From: Pseudomonas sp. DY-1
GTDB taxonomy: Bacteria; Pseudomonadota; Gammaproteobacteria; Pseudomonadales; Pseudomonadaceae
Length of the DNA stretch: 64,000 nt
Direction of reading: 5' to 3'
NCBI RefSeq assembly: GCF_003626975.1
Contig: NZ_CP032616.1
Coordinates: 4,936,001 to 5,000,000 of the forward strand
Below the pieces are notes generated by a model. The model had not been told where the DNA came from and ran no database searches. It saw only the letters and a program-made list of their open reading frames with translations. The position numbers and the translations under genes were made by a program. This document shows positions 1-10,548 of the stretch, piece after piece. The stretch's first letter is position 1. The number at the start of each line of letters is the position of its first letter.

Positions 1-854
1 CAGACCGTGGCGTATTCGACGAGCATGGCCGCCTTCTGGAAGTTCAGGCGGTTGGGCGCGACAACACCGAGGTGCGCAAGGCCCAGCAGCAGCTCTACCA
101 GGGCGCCAAGATGGCCACTCTGGGCGAGATGGCTACCGGCCTTGCCCATGAGATGAACCAGCCCCTGAACGTGATGCGCATGGCGGTGGCCAATGTGCTC
201 AAGCGTCTGGCCAGCGACGAGGTGCAGGTGGATTACCTGCGCGACAAGTTGCTGCGCATCGAGGCCCAGGTGCAGCGCGCGGCGCGCATCGTCGACCACA
301 TGCGCGTCTTCGGCCGACGCTCGGACGTGGAGCAGCAGCTGTTCGATCCACGCCAGGCGGTCGAGGGAGCCTTGTCGCTGCTCTCCGACGGGCTACGTGG
401 CAAGGGCGTGGACGTGCGTCTCGTCCTGGGCGAACAAAGCTTCGCCGTGCGCGGATTTGCCGACCAGCTTGAACAGGTCCTGATCAACCTCATGGTCAAT
501 GCCCGCGACGCGATGCTGAGCAAGAAGGAAAAGGAGCCGGACTTCACTCCGGCCATCATCGTCGGGCTGGAGCCTCGCGGTGCCTGGGTGGAACTGCGCG
601 TGGAGGACAATGGCGGGGGAATCGACCCGCGCTTGCTGGAGAAGATCTTCGAACCCTTCTTCACCACCAAGCCGGTGGGCAAGGGCACTGGCCTTGGGTT
701 GTCGGTGAGCTACGGCATCGTCCAGCAGATGGGCGGACGCCTCAGCGTCGAGAATGCTGCCGAGGGGGCCTGTTTCCGTATCGCACTGCCGTTGCTCGAG
801 GCATCAGCGGGGGATGCCCGCCTGGTCGAAGGCGGCACAGTGGTCGCCGGTTAG
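1..854 (+). CDS. Sensor histidine kinase, 5'-truncated by window edge
   Basis: Only the C-terminal part is present: the reading frame is open from the first bases (frame of position 3) and the start lies upstream. The first about 20 residues look like the end of a PAS domain. A HisKA dimerisation domain follows, with the phospho-acceptor His in the motif LAHEMNQPL (His codon 147-149). Then comes a HATPase_c domain with N box ([10 protein letters not shown]), G1 box (DNGGGI) and G2 box (GTGLGLS). The product would autophosphorylate and pass phosphate to a response regulator not seen here. It lies 130 bp upstream of the formate dehydrogenase operon on the same strand, so a link to that operon is possible but unproven. 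The family call is firm; the signal sensed is unknown. Confidence 0.9.
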   Translation, partial: DRGVFDEHGRLLEVQAVGRDNTEVRKAQQQLYQGAKMATLGEMATGLAHEMNQPLNVMRMAVANVLKRLASDEVQVDYLRDKLLRIEAQVQRAARIVDHMRVFGRRSDVEQQLFDPRQAVEGALSLLSDGLRGKGVDVRLVLGEQSFAVRGFADQLEQVLINLMVNARDAMLSKKEKEPDFTPAIIVGLEPRGAWVELRVEDNGGGIDPRLLEKIFEPFFTTKPVGKGTGLGLSVSYGIVQQMGGRLSVENAAEGACFRIALPLLEASAGDARLVEGGTVVAG

Positions 855-984
855 CAACTGGCCTGGCCCGATGCGACATCCCGACCTGGTCGCCCCTGTG
901 GCATTACCTCCGAACCTGACTACCCTTTCATTGGATATGCCTGGCGATTTAGCAGGCACCGTCTGCCTGATGAGGGAGAACACG

Positions 985-3900
985 ATGGACATGAATCGTC
1001 GTCAGTTCTTCAAGGTCTGTGCCGTGGGCCTTGGAGGATCGAGCCTGGCGGCTCTGGGGGTAGCGCCCCCGGAAGCTTTCGCCGACCAGGTGCGCCATTT
1101 CAAACTGGCGCGCACTGTCGAGACGCGCAACACCTGCCCATACTGCTCGGTCGGCTGCGGCCTGATCATGTACAGCCAGGGCGACGCGGCGAAAAACGTC
1201 GCGCAGAACATCATCCATATCGAAGGCGATGCGGATCACCCGGTGAACCGTGGAACCCTCTGCCCGAAGGGCGCCGGTCTGCTGGACTTCGTCCACAGCC
1301 CCAACCGACTCAAGTACCCGGAGATTCGCGAGCCCGGCTCCAGCGAGTGGAAGCGCATCGAGTGGGATGACGCCCTCGATCGCATCGCCAAGCTGATGAA
1401 GGCCGACCGCGACGCCAACTTCGTCGAGAAGAACGACCAGGGCCAGACGGTGAACCGCTGGCTGACCACGGGCTTCCTCGCGGCGTCGGCGTCCTCCAAC
1501 GAGGCCGGTTACATCACCCACAAGGTGGTGCGTTCCCTTGGCATGCTGGGGTTCGATAACCAAGCGCGTGTCTGACATGGCCCGACGGTGGCAGGTCTTG
1601 CCCCGACGTTTGGCCGTGGAGCCATGACGAACCACTGGACCGACATCAAGAATGCCGATCTGGTGCTGATCATGGGTGGCAACGCCGCCGAAGCCCACCC
1701 TTGTGGATTCAAGTGGGTCACCGAAGCCAAGGCGCACAACAACGCCCGGTTGATCGTGGTCGATCCGCGCTTCACCCGTTCGGCCTCCGTTGCCGACTAC
1801 TACGCGCCGATCCGCACTGGCACCGATATCGCCTTCCTCGGTGGACTGATCAACTACCTGATCAGCCAGGACAAGATCCAGCACGAGTACGTGCGCAACT
1901 ACACCGACGCGCCCTTCATCGTGAACGACGGCTTCACCTTCCAGGACGGCCTGTTCAGCGGCTACGACGAAGCCAAGCGCGCCTACCCCGACAAGTCCAC
2001 CTGGAGCTACGCCAAGGGTGAGGACGGCTACGTCCGCGCCGACATGACCCTGCAGGACCCGCGCTGCGTGTTCCAGTTGATGAAGCAGCACTACAGCCGC
2101 TACACGCTGGACCTTGTCAGCAGCATCTGCGGCACGCCGAAGGAACAACTGGAAAAGGTCTGGAGTCAGGTCGCGGAGACCTCCGACCCGCGCAAGACCA
2201 TGACCATCATGTATGCCCTGGGCTGGACCCAGCACTCGGTGGGCTCGCAGATGATCCGCACCGGCGCCATGGTGCAGCTCCTGCTGGGCAATATCGGCAT
2301 GCCCGGCGGCGGCATGAACGCCCTGCGTGGCCACTCCAACATCCAGGGGCTGACCGACCTTGGCCTGCTCTCCAACTCCCTGCCGGGTTACCTGACCCTG
2401 CCGGCAGATGCCGAGCAGGACTATGCCGCCTACATCGACAAGCGCGCGGCCAAGCCGGTGCGACCGGGGCAGATGTCCTACTGGCAGAACTACGGCAAGT
2501 TCCACGTCAGCCTGATGAAGTCCTGGTTCGGCAAGTCGGCCACTGCCGAGAACAACTGGTGCTATGACTGGCTGCCGAAGCTGGATGTGCCGGCCTATGA
2601 CGTGCTGCGCTACTTCGACCTGATGCACCAGGGCAAGGTGAACGGTTACTTCTGCCAGGGTTTCAACCCGATCGGCTCGTTCCCCAACAAGGCCAAGGTC
2701 ACCGAAAGCCTCAGCAAGCTGAAGTACCTGGTGGTCATGGACCCGCTGGCCACCGAGACTTCTGAGTTCTGGCGCAACGCCGGCGAGTTCAACGACGTCG
2801 ATACCGCCAACATCCAGACCACGGTGTTCCGCCTGCCCGTCACCTGCTTCGCCGAGGAAGACGGCTCCCTGGTCAACAGCGGTCGCTGGCTGCAGTGGCA
2901 CTGGAAGGGTGCCGAACCACCGGGGCAGGCACGTACCGACATCGCCATCATGGGCGGCCTGTTGCATCGACTGCGCTCGGCCTACACGAAAGACGGCGGC
3001 GCCTTCCCTGACCCGATCCTGGGGCTGGACTGGAACTACCTGCGGCCGGATGAACCAGGGCCGGATGAGATTGCTCGCGAGTTCAACGGCAAGGCCCTGG
3101 CCGACCTCACCGACCCGGCCACCGGAGCGGTGCTGCTCAAGGCCGGCGAACAAGTGCCGGGCTTTGCCGTACTGCGCGACGACGGCAGTACCGCCAGTGG
3201 CTGCTGGATCTTCGCTGGCTGCTGGACCGCTGCCGGTAACCAGATGGCTCGCCGCGACAATGCCGATCCCTACGCCATGGGGCAGACCCTCGGCTGGGCC
3301 TGGGCCTGGCCGGCGAACCGGCGCATCCTCTACAACCGTGCCTCGGCCGACCCCTCCGGCAAGCCGTGGAACCCGGAGAAGAAACGCCTGGTGTGGTGGA
3401 ACGGCAAGGTCTGGACCGGCACCGATGTGCCGGACTACAAGGCTGACGTCGCGCCCGAAGCGGGCATGAGCCCGTTCATCATGAACCCCGAAGGCGTGGC
3501 GCGTTTCTTCGCCCTCGACAAGATGAACGAAGGCCCGTTCCCCGAGCACTACGAACCCTTCGAGACCCCCATCGGGCGCAACCCCTTGCACCCGGAACAC
3601 GCCAAGGTCACCAGCAACCCGGCAGCCAGGGTGTTCAAGGGTGACTGGGAAGCGTTCGGCAAGGCGGCTGACTTCCCCATCGCCGCCACCACCTACCGCC
3701 TCACCGAGCACTTCCACTTCTGGACCAAGCACTGCCGGCTGAACGCTATTACCCAGCCCGAGCAGTTCGTCGAGATCAGCGAAGTGCTGGCCAAGGAACT
3801 GGGCATCGCGGCGGGTGATCGGGTCAAGGTCTCCTCCAACCGCGGCTTCATCAAGGCCGTGGCCGTGGTGACCAAGCGCCTGAAACCGCTGACCGTGGAC

Positions 3901-4059
3901 GGCAAGACCGTGCACCAGGTCGGCATTCCGCTGCATTGGGGCTTCTCCGGTGTGGCGCGCCCCGGCTACATCACCAATACGCTTACTCCCTTCGTCGGCG
4001 ACGGCAATACGCAGACACCGGAGTTCAAGTCGTTCCTGGTGAAAGTGGAAAAGGCATGA
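985..4059 (+). CDS. fdnG: Formate dehydrogenase-N/O alpha subunit, selenoprotein
   Basis: This is the catalytic molybdopterin subunit of membrane-bound respiratory formate dehydrogenase, which oxidises formate in the periplasm and passes electrons to FdnH. It has 1024 residues, the usual length. The frame contains one TGA at 1573-1575 (codon 197), in the context ARV-U-HGPTVA, the position of selenocysteine in E. coli FdnG. Reading resumes without frame change to 4059 with full family similarity, so this is selenocysteine and not a nonsense mutation. The N-terminus has a Tat signal (NRRQFFK, then a hydrophobic stretch), and CPYCSVGC binds a 4Fe-4S cluster. I chose ATG 985 because AGGGAGA lies 5 bp upstream and the Tat signal starts there. 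fdnH follows 11 bp later. selA and selB in the same cluster supply the selenocysteine machinery. Confidence 0.97.
1573..1618 (+). promoter_or_regulatory. UGA-Sec codon and bacterial SECIS hairpin
   Basis: Directly after the TGA (1573-1575) the sequence can fold into a hairpin. A 7-bp outer stem pairs 1576-1582 with 1612-1618 (one G-U pair). The apical stem is GGCA (1590-1593) with TGCC (1599-1602), closing the loop GGTCT (1594-1598). An apical GGUCU loop about 19 nt after the UGA is what SelB recognises in E. coli fdhF and fdnG mRNAs. selB is in this window at 8224. Confidence 0.85.
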
Positions 4060-4070
4060 GGAGCTGAGCC

Positions 4071-4997
4071 ATGGCATCACAAGACATCATCGCCCGCTCC
4101 GCCACCACCACGCCCATGCCATCCGTGCGCCAGATGGACGAGGTGGCCAAGCTCATCGACGTCTCCAAGTGCATCGGCTGCAAGGCCTGCCAGGTGGCGT
4201 GCTCGGAATGGAACGATCTGCGTGACGAGGTCGGCCAGAACCACGGCACCTACGACAACCCGGCAGACCTCACGGCCAACACCTGGACCCTGATGCGCTT
4301 CACCGAGCATGAGACCGAGGCCGGCAACCTGGAGTGGCTGATCCGCAAGGACGGCTGCATGCACTGCGACGAACCGGGCTGCCTCGCGGCCTGCCCGAGC
4401 CCCGGCGCCATTGTGAAGTACGCCAACGGCATCGTCGACTTCAACCAGGACAAGTGCATCGGCTGCGGTTACTGCATCACCGGTTGCCCGTTCAACATTC
4501 CTCGCATCTCGCAGAAGGACCACAAGGCCTACAAATGCACCCTGTGTTCCGACCGTGTATCCGTGGGCCTGGAGCCGGCCTGCGTGAAAACCTGCCCGAC
4601 CGGCGCCATCGTCTTCGGCAGCAAGGAAGACATGAAGGAGCACGCCGCCGAGCGCATTGTCGACCTCAAGTCCCGCGGTTTCGAGAACGCCGGGCTGTAT
4701 GACCCGCAGGGCGTCGGCGGCACCCACGTCATGTACGTGCTGCACCACGCCGACCAGCCGTCGCTCTACGCCGGCCTGCCGAACGACCCGGCCATCAGCC
4801 CGATGGTCAGCCTGTGGAAAGGCGTGACCAAACCCCTTGGTTTGTTGGCAATGGGCGTAGTGGCGTTGTTCGGCTTCTTCCACTACGTGCGGGTCGGCCC
4901 GAACAAGGTCGAGGAAGACGAAGCCCCTCGGGGTGATTCGGCAGTCCACAAGGTCGACCCTTCGGTGCACAGCTTCGATCCCAAGGCACCGAAATGA
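4071..4997 (+). CDS. fdnH: Formate dehydrogenase beta subunit, 4x[4Fe-4S]
   Basis: This 308-residue electron-transfer subunit carries electrons from FdnG to the membrane cytochrome FdnI. Four clusters of cysteines form ferredoxin-type motifs: [11 protein letters not shown] near residue 36, [14 protein letters not shown] near 97, [12 protein letters not shown] near 130, and [21 protein letters not shown] near 160. A single membrane-spanning helix near residue 258 ([20 protein letters not shown]) anchors it, followed by a charged tail. It starts at ATG 4071, 11 bp after the fdnG stop, with GGAGCTGAGCC as the ribosome-binding region. It is in one operon with fdnG and fdnI. Confidence 0.96.
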   Translation: MASQDIIARSATTTPMPSVRQMDEVAKLIDVSKCIGCKACQVACSEWNDLRDEVGQNHGTYDNPADLTANTWTLMRFTEHETEAGNLEWLIRKDGCMHCDEPGCLAACPSPGAIVKYANGIVDFNQDKCIGCGYCITGCPFNIPRISQKDHKAYKCTLCSDRVSVGLEPACVKTCPTGAIVFGSKEDMKEHAAERIVDLKSRGFENAGLYDPQGVGGTHVMYVLHHADQPSLYAGLPNDPAISPMVSLWKGVTKPLGLLAMGVVALFGFFHYVRVGPNKVEEDEAPRGDSAVHKVDPSVHSFDPKAPK

Positions 4998-5014
4998 ACG
5001 CGGCACAGGACAAC

Positions 5015-5048
5015 CCCCTCTCCCTTCAGGGAGAGGGCTGGGGAGAGG
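5015..5048. repeat. Inverted repeat, CCCTCTCCC family
   Basis: Between fdnH and fdnI lies a near-perfect hairpin (5016-5037) built from CCCTCTCCC and GGGAGAGGG around TTCA, followed by GGGGAGAGGG. The same 22 bp occurs at 36992-37013, and a related copy at 40775-40800. It is a dispersed intergenic repeat and may act as an mRNA stabiliser between the two cistrons. Confidence 0.7.
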
Positions 5049-5082
5049 GTGGCAGGACTCGATCCCAGTTACGGAGCCCGAT

Positions 5083-5715
5083 ATGAACAAAGACATCGAA
5101 CGCTACACCCCCTCCGAGCGCAGCAATCACTGGGCGGTGGCCATCCTGTTCTTCCTCGCCGGATTGTCCGGCCTGGCGCTGTTCCATCCAGCCCTCTTCT
5201 GGCTGACCAGCTTCTTTGGCGGCGGCCCCTGGACGCGCATCCTGCACCCGTTCCTCGGTGTTGCCATGTTCCTCTTCTTCATCTGGCTGGCCATGCGCTT
5301 CGCCCACCACAACCGTTGGGCGAAATCCGATAGCCAATGGCTGAAGCAATGGAAGGACGTGGTGAACAACCGCGAAGACAAGCTGCCTGAAGTCGGCCGC
5401 TACAACGCCGGTCAGAAGTTGCTGTTCTGGGTGCTGCTGCTCAGCATGCTGGTGCTGCTGGCCACGGGCGTGGTGATCTGGCGGCAGTACTTCAGCCATC
5501 TGTTCGGCATCGACCTCATCCGTCTCGCCGCACTGCTGCACGCCTTTGCCGCCTGGGTGCTGATTCTCAGCATCATCGTGCACATCTATGCAGGTATCTG
5601 GATCAAGGGTTCCATCAGCGCCATGCTCCACGGTTGGGTCAGCAAGGGCTGGGCCCGCAAGCACCATGGCGCCTGGTACAAGGAAGTGACCAAGGGTGAG
5701 GGCGGCAAGCACTGA
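5083..5715 (+). CDS. fdnI: Formate dehydrogenase gamma subunit, cytochrome b556
   Basis: This 210-residue integral membrane cytochrome takes electrons from FdnH and reduces quinone. Four hydrophobic helices are visible (about residues 16-35, 52-72, 112-132, 150-172). Histidines suited to haem b ligation lie in SERSNHW near the N-terminus, in the second helix and in the last helix (IVHIYAGIW). The start at ATG 5083 (MNKDIERY) gives the family length; the frame is open further upstream, but that stretch covers the repeat hairpin and is not protein-like. It is the last gene of the structural operon, separated from fdnH by 85 bp that hold the inverted repeat. Confidence 0.95.
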   Translation: MNKDIERYTPSERSNHWAVAILFFLAGLSGLALFHPALFWLTSFFGGGPWTRILHPFLGVAMFLFFIWLAMRFAHHNRWAKSDSQWLKQWKDVVNNREDKLPEVGRYNAGQKLLFWVLLLSMLVLLATGVVIWRQYFSHLFGIDLIRLAALLHAFAAWVLILSIIVHIYAGIWIKGSISAMLHGWVSKGWARKHHGAWYKEVTKGEGGKH

Positions 5716-5733
5716 CCGATCCAGACCAGGTTC

Positions 5734-5810
5734 GTAGGATGGGTGGAGCGCAGCGATGTCCATCAATTAGGCGCAAATGGTGGGTATCGCGTTGCTCCAC
5801 CCACCCTACA
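5734..5810. repeat. Long inverted repeat between fdnI and fdhE
   Basis: GTAGGATGGGTGGAGCG (5734-5750) faces an imperfect complement ending in GCTCCACCCACCCTAC (5795-5810), with a loop of about 45 bp. This is a typical intergenic palindromic repeat of Pseudomonas. An element of similar design starting GTAGGGTGCGC is at 61372. Confidence 0.6.
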
Positions 5811-5842
5811 CAAGCCGCAAGCAGTCACTGAAGGAGTCCTGC

Positions 5843-6772
5843 GTGTCAGGCCAGATACTCGAGCCCGGCCAGATCGAGGCCGCCGCCAACATCCCACCCT
5901 TTCTCCACCTGCCCGGACGCGACCTGTTCCACGTACGCGCGGCACGCCTGCGTCAGCTCGCCGAAGGCCATCCACTTGCCGGCTACCTGCTGCTGGTGGC
6001 TGCACTCTGCGATGCCCAGCAAAGGGTGCTGGACAACCCGCCGCCACTGCCCGGCCCGGCTCCCGAAGCCCTGGCCCGCAGTCTTGAACACGGCATGCCG
6101 CCCATCGCCTTCGAGGCGCTGGTGCGTGCCGATGGCTGGCTTTCCGTGCTCGATGCCTTGCTGGAGCGCTTCCCGGCACCGGCCAACGCGGCCGTCGCCG
6201 ATGCCTTGCGACAGTTGCGCGAAGCTGATGCTGCCCAACGCAAAACCTGGGGAGTGGGCCTGCTCAGCGGACAGTTCGACTTGCTGCCGCCTGCCATCGC
6301 CCCCTTTGTCGGTGCTGCCCTGCAAGTCGCCTTCAGTCACTGGCTGCTGGCCCTGCCCGACGGTTCCATTGTCGAGAACGACGCCAAGGTCCTGTGCCCG
6401 GCCTGCGGTTCGCCCCCGGTCAGCGGCATGATCCGTCATCGCGGCAAGCACAACGGCCTGCGCTACCTGGCCTGTTCGCTGTGCTCCTGCGAATGGCACT
6501 ACGTGCGCCTGAAGTGCAGCCATTGCCAGGAGAGCAAGCACCTCGCCCATCTCTCCCTCGAACGCGACGATGTGAAGGGCGAACAGGCGCCCATCCGTGC
6601 CGAGGCTTGCCCCAGCTGCCAGGGTTACCTCAAACAGTGCTACCTGGAGTTCGACGCTGAGGCCGAGGCGCAGGCCGACGACCTGGCGAGTCTCGACCTC
6701 GATGTGCGCCTGAGCGAAGAAGGCTATCTGCGCCGCGCGCCCAACCTCCTGCTGGCCCCTGGATCGGAATAA
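5843..6772 (+). CDS. fdhE: Formate dehydrogenase accessory protein FdhE
   Basis: FdhE is a cytoplasmic rubredoxin-like accessory protein needed to mature Tat-exported formate dehydrogenases. It is 309 residues, the same length as E. coli FdhE. The C-terminal half carries paired cysteine motifs that bind iron: CPACGSPP near residue 187, CSLCSCEW near 212, CSHC near 226, and CPSCQGYLKQCY near 255. I chose GTG 5843 because AAGGAG lies at 5831-5836; the longer open frame upstream would run into the palindromic repeat. It lies downstream of fdnI on the same strand and before selA. Confidence 0.94.
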   Translation: MSGQILEPGQIEAAANIPPFLHLPGRDLFHVRAARLRQLAEGHPLAGYLLLVAALCDAQQRVLDNPPPLPGPAPEALARSLEHGMPPIAFEALVRADGWLSVLDALLERFPAPANAAVADALRQLREADAAQRKTWGVGLLSGQFDLLPPAIAPFVGAALQVAFSHWLLALPDGSIVENDAKVLCPACGSPPVSGMIRHRGKHNGLRYLACSLCSCEWHYVRLKCSHCQESKHLAHLSLERDDVKGEQAPIRAEACPSCQGYLKQCYLEFDAEAEAQADDLASLDLDVRLSEEGYLRRAPNLLLAPGSE

Positions 6773-6820
6773 GCACCTAGACTCAAGCACGGACCCAATG
6801 CCCCGCGCTAAGGAATGCCC

Positions 6821-8227
6821 ATGTCGACCGCTCGCTTGCCTTCTGTCGACCGCCTGCTGCGCAGCCCGGCCTGCGCCCCTCTGCAACGCCGTTACGGCCG
6901 TGAGGCCCTGCTCAAGACCCTGCGTAACCTGCTCGACGAATTGCGCGAGCCGGCGCGTCATGGCCAGCTCGCCGCCATCGAACTGACCGATGCCGTACTC
7001 GCCGGTCGTGCTGGCGAGCGCCTTGCCGCCGCCCACTCCAGCCGGGTGCGGCGAGTGTTCAACCTCACCGGTACCGTGCTGCACACCAACCTCGGCCGCG
7101 CCCTGCTGCCGGATGAAGCCATCGAAGCCATCACCTTGGCGGCACGCTACCCGCTCAACCTGGAGTTCGATCTCGCCAGTGGTAAACGCGGCGACCGCGA
7201 CGACCTCATCACCGGCCTGGTCCGCGAGCTCACGGGTGCTGAGGCAGTCACCGTGGTCAACAACAACGCCGCGGCGGTGCTACTGGCGCTGAATAGCCTG
7301 GGCGCACGCAAGGAAGGGGTGATTTCCCGAGGCGAACTGATCGAGATCGGTGGCGCATTCCGCATTCCTGACATCATGGCCCGCGCCGGTGTGAAACTCG
7401 TCGAAGTGGGCACCACCAACCGCACCCACGCCAAGGACTACCAGGCCGTCATCAGCCCGCGCACCGGCCTGCTCATGCGCGTGCACACCAGCAACTACAG
7501 CGTGCAAGGCTTCACCGCCAGCGTACCCACGGCAGAGCTGGCGACCATCGCCCACGCCCATGGCCTGCCCCTGCTGGAAGACCTCGGGAGCGGTACGCTG
7601 GTGGACCTCACCCGCTGGGGCCTGCCCAAGGAACCCACTGTGCAAGAGGCCCTGCGAGACGGCGCTGACATCGTCACCTTCAGTGGCGACAAACTGCTCG
7701 GCGGCCCTCAGGCAGGACTGATCCTCGGCAGCAAGGAGCTGATCGGGCGAATCAAGAAGAATCCTCTCAAGCGCGCCCTGCGCGTGGACAAGCTGACCCT
7801 CGCTGCCCTCGAGGCCGTGCTTGGCCTGTATCGCGATCCGGAACGCCTGGCCGAGCGCCTCACCACCCTGCGCCTGCTAAGCCGCTCGCAACAGGACATC
7901 CAGATTCAGGCCGAGCGCCTTGCGCCACAGGTGGCTGCGCAACTTGGGGCTGGCTGGCTGGTAAGCGCGGTGCCGGCACTCGGGATGATCGGTAGCGGTG
8001 CGCAGCCGGTAGCACGCTTGCCCAGCGCAGCCCTCTGCCTGCGCCCACAACAACCCAAGCGCCTGCGCGGCCGAGCGCTGCGCTTGCTGGAAGAAAACCT
8101 GCGCACCTTGCCCATCCCGGTGATCGGTCGCCTCGACGACGATGCCCTCTGGCTCGACCTGCGCCAGCTCGACGATGAACCCGCCTTCCTCGCTCAACTG
8201 CCGCAACTGCAGGGGGCCGTTGAGTGA
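6821..8227 (+). CDS. selA: L-seryl-tRNA(Sec) selenium transferase
   Basis: SelA is a PLP enzyme that converts seryl-tRNA-Sec to selenocysteyl-tRNA-Sec using selenophosphate. It has 468 residues. Conserved blocks are visible: [14 protein letters not shown] near residue 75, the [10 protein letters not shown] block near 145, [10 protein letters not shown] near 220, and [12 protein letters not shown] near 285, whose Lys holds PLP. An alternative ATG lies 6 bp upstream at 6815, but AGGA sits directly against it, so ATG 6821 has the better ribosome-binding spacing. The stop overlaps the selB start by 4 bp (GTGA), which indicates translational coupling. Confidence 0.96.
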   Translation: MSTARLPSVDRLLRSPACAPLQRRYGREALLKTLRNLLDELREPARHGQLAAIELTDAVLAGRAGERLAAAHSSRVRRVFNLTGTVLHTNLGRALLPDEAIEAITLAARYPLNLEFDLASGKRGDRDDLITGLVRELTGAEAVTVVNNNAAAVLLALNSLGARKEGVISRGELIEIGGAFRIPDIMARAGVKLVEVGTTNRTHAKDYQAVISPRTGLLMRVHTSNYSVQGFTASVPTAELATIAHAHGLPLLEDLGSGTLVDLTRWGLPKEPTVQEALRDGADIVTFSGDKLLGGPQAGLILGSKELIGRIKKNPLKRALRVDKLTLAALEAVLGLYRDPERLAERLTTLRLLSRSQQDIQIQAERLAPQVAAQLGAGWLVSAVPALGMIGSGAQPVARLPSAALCLRPQQPKRLRGRALRLLEENLRTLPIPVIGRLDDDALWLDLRQLDDEPAFLAQLPQLQGAVE

Positions 8228-10137
8228 TAGTCGGCACCGCAGGCCATATCGATCACGGCAAGACAGCACTCCTCAAGGCCCTAACCGGCCTGGAAGGTGA
8301 CCGCCGTCCGGCCGAGCGCGAGCGCGGCATCACCATTGACCTTGGCTACCTGCATGCGGACCTCGGTGACGGCCAACCTACTGCCTTCATCGACGTGCCT
8401 GGCCACGAACGTTTCATCCACAACATGCTGGCCGGCGCCTGTGGCATCGACCTGTTGCTGCTGGTCGTGGCCGCCGACGACGGAGTGATGCCGCAGACCC
8501 GTGAACACCTTGCCATTGCCGAACTGCTGGGTGTCCGTAGGGCCGTTGTGGCGCTGACCAAGCTCGACCGTGTCGATGCCAAACGTGTGGGCCAGGTACG
8601 AGCCGAGGTCACGGAGCTGCTGGCGCCGGGGCCATTGGCAGGTGCTGAAATCTTTCCGGTGGACAGCCTTGGCGGACAGGGGATCGACACGCTGCGCCAG
8701 GCGCTGTTGGCGGAAGCGGCGCGCAGCACCGGGGGCGGCACTGACGGATATTTCCGCCTGCCAATCGACCGCGCCTTCAGCGTCTCCGGTGCGGGTGTGG
8801 TGGCCACCGGTACAGCCTTTGCCGGGCGAGTGAAGGTAGGGGATGAGCTGGTCCTCAGCCCTTCTGGCCGAACGTTGCGCGTACGCGGCCTGCACGCACG
8901 CAACCAGCAAGTACAAGAGGTCCAGGCGGGGCAGCGCGTGGCCCTCAACATCACGGGCGACCGCCTGAACCTGGAACAGATTCATCGCGGCGACTGGCTA
9001 CTGGCCCCGGCCCTGCTGGCGCCCACCACGCGTGTGGATATCGACCTGCGCCTGCTGCCCAGTGAGCCCCACGACCTCGCCCACTGGACGCCGGTGCACA
9101 TTCACCTGGGCGCTCAGGACGTCACCGGTCGCGTGGCGTTGTTGGAGGGCACCAGCCTTGCCCCCGGCCGCAGCAGTTTCGCCCAACTGCTGCTGAATGC
9201 GCCGGCCCATGCGGTACACGGCGACCGTCTGGTGCTGCGTGACCAGTCCGCCCAGCGCACCCTCGGCGGCGGCCGTGTGCTCGACCCCTTCGCACCTGCG
9301 CGCAATCGGCGCACGCCCGAGCGACTGGCCCAACTGCAAGCGCTGCGCGGAGACGGCCTGGAAGCCGCCTTGCCGGCCTTGCTCAGCACGGCCAGCAATG
9401 GCCTCGACCCGCAGTTGCTGGAGCGGCAGTTCAACCACCCCCGCGTCGGCTGGGCGCTGCCCGCCGACGCGGTAGAAATCCCCACCCGCATCGGCCTGCG
9501 ACTGTTCGCCAAACAACGTTGGCAAGCGCTGGAACAGCAACTGCTCGACGGCCTGGCCCGCTTCCACGCCGAACTCCCCGATGAGCTCGGCCCCGACCGC
9601 GACCGTTTGCGCCGCTACGCCCTGCCTGAACTGGAACGACCCGTCTTCATCGCCCTGCTCGAGCAGTACCTCGCCAGCGGCGCCGTGCAAGCCAGCGGCG
9701 CCTGGCTGCACCTGCCGGACCACCGCGTGCAGTTGAACGAAGCCGACGAGGCCTTGCGCCTGCGCATCTGGCCGCTGCTGGAGGCCGGTCGATACGACCC
9801 GCCCTGGGTTCGCGACCTGGCCAAGGAGCTGGCGGTTGAGGAGGGCGCCATGCGCCTGTTGGAACGCAAACTCGCCCGCCTCGGCCTGCTGCATCAGGTG
9901 GTGAAAGACCTGTTCTACCCGGACACGACTATCCGCCAACTGGCTACACTGGCCCGGCAACTACAGGATGAAAGCGGCAGCATCAAAGCCGCTGTCTGGC
10001 GCGACCATCTCGCCATCGGCCGCAAGCGCAGCATCCAGTTACTGGAATACTTCGACCGCATCGGCTTCACCCGCCGCATCGGCGACCAACGCAAGATCAG
10101 GGAAGACTCTGCGCTAGCCCAAGCGTCCGGCCCCTGA
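8224..10137 (+). CDS. selB: Selenocysteine-specific elongation factor SelB
   Basis: SelB is the EF-Tu-like GTPase that brings Sec-tRNA to the ribosome at UGA codons marked by a SECIS hairpin. It has 637 residues. The N-terminal G domain has the P loop GHIDHGKT (residues 7-14), the G3 motif DVPGHE near 56 and TKLD near 111. Beta-barrel domains follow, and the C-terminal half consists of winged-helix repeats that bind the SECIS RNA. The start is GTG 8224, overlapping the selA stop. In relatives the next gene is selC; here only the 5' half of selC remains, at 10149, because a prophage has inserted. Confidence 0.96.
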   Translation: MIVGTAGHIDHGKTALLKALTGLEGDRRPAERERGITIDLGYLHADLGDGQPTAFIDVPGHERFIHNMLAGACGIDLLLLVVAADDGVMPQTREHLAIAELLGVRRAVVALTKLDRVDAKRVGQVRAEVTELLAPGPLAGAEIFPVDSLGGQGIDTLRQALLAEAARSTGGGTDGYFRLPIDRAFSVSGAGVVATGTAFAGRVKVGDELVLSPSGRTLRVRGLHARNQQVQEVQAGQRVALNITGDRLNLEQIHRGDWLLAPALLAPTTRVDIDLRLLPSEPHDLAHWTPVHIHLGAQDVTGRVALLEGTSLAPGRSSFAQLLLNAPAHAVHGDRLVLRDQSAQRTLGGGRVLDPFAPARNRRTPERLAQLQALRGDGLEAALPALLSTASNGLDPQLLERQFNHPRVGWALPADAVEIPTRIGLRLFAKQRWQALEQQLLDGLARFHAELPDELGPDRDRLRRYALPELERPVFIALLEQYLASGAVQASGAWLHLPDHRVQLNEADEALRLRIWPLLEAGRYDPPWVRDLAKELAVEEGAMRLLERKLARLGLLHQVVKDLFYPDTTIRQLATLARQLQDESGSIKAAVWRDHLAIGRKRSIQLLEYFDRIGFTRRIGDQRKIREDSALAQASGP

Positions 10138-10146
10138 ACACGAGTC

Positions 10147-10190
10147 ATGGAAGGCAAGCACGCCCGGTGGCGTGGCCGGGCTTCAAACCC
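10147..10190 (+). pseudogene. attL: truncated 5' half of selC (tRNA-Sec)
   Basis: These 44 bp are identical to 25555-25598 and comprise two bases upstream plus the first 42 bases of tRNA-Sec, through the anticodon TCA (10183-10185) and into the 3' side of the anticodon stem. After 10190 the sequence departs from tRNA and becomes phage DNA. It cannot make a tRNA. It sits 9 bp after the selB stop, the expected chromosomal place of selC, so this is the native 5' end left behind by integration. Confidence 0.93.
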
Positions 10191-10548
10191 TAGTTCTTGC
10201 GTGGTAGTAGAGAGCAAAGCGGCGTGATTGCTGGGTTCAGCTCCACTGCTACGGTCCGAAATGGCGCTTAAGGTCTCACTGAGTTCGACACTTTTTCGAC
10301 AGTTCGGCTCTTCGATCTGCAGGCGCTGCCCCAACCTGAACGCCGTGCCGGCCCAGGGTGATACCCGAAACCGGAAAGGGGTGAACAGCCTGCTGGAAAA
10401 GCGATACGGCAGTGGCCGCCTAGATGATCGAGCTGAACGACGGAGAAGGTGGGGCGATTCAGCAGATACAGGTCCAGCGCTATGACATTAAGGGTGCCAT
10501 GGCGCTAGACCCAACACTTATCTGTGTTTTTGATAAATTAAGCTGTTC
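10191..10548. other. Left phage end, gene-free
   Basis: I find no convincing gene in these 358 bp. A short open frame on the plus strand (10228-10485) has arginine-rich, protein-unlike content. The region contains paired TTCGACA repeats (10284-10304) that match a pair near attR. The end of the RHS operon (minus strand) lies just beyond, so a terminator may also be here, but I see no clear hairpin with a T tract. Confidence 0.5.
10284..10304 (+). repeat. Paired integrase arm-type repeats, left end
   Basis: TTCGACACTT (10284-10293) and TTCGACAGTT (10295-10304) are direct repeats with an 11-bp period, about one helical turn. The same two 10-mers, in the opposite order and with the same period, are at 25487-25507 near attR. 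Placed 94 bp inside attL, they look like arm-type binding sites for the tyrosine integrase. The repeats are seen directly; the function is inferred. Confidence 0.55.

Noticed and set aside
1573..1575. fdnG as a pseudogene interrupted by a stop codon
   Set aside because: The TGA is at the known selenocysteine site, is followed by a SECIS hairpin, and selA, selB and selC are present.
949..4080. 1043-codon open frame opposite fdnG
   Set aside because: Shadow frame in GC-rich DNA; the plus strand is a clear FdnG, and the antisense protein has no family features.
10149..10190. A second functional tRNA-Sec gene
   Set aside because: Ends in the anticodon stem; variable arm, T arm and acceptor 3' strand are missing.
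10228..10485. 85-codon frame at the left phage end
   Set aside because: Arg-rich, no ribosome-binding site, covers the arm-type repeats; no family resemblance.
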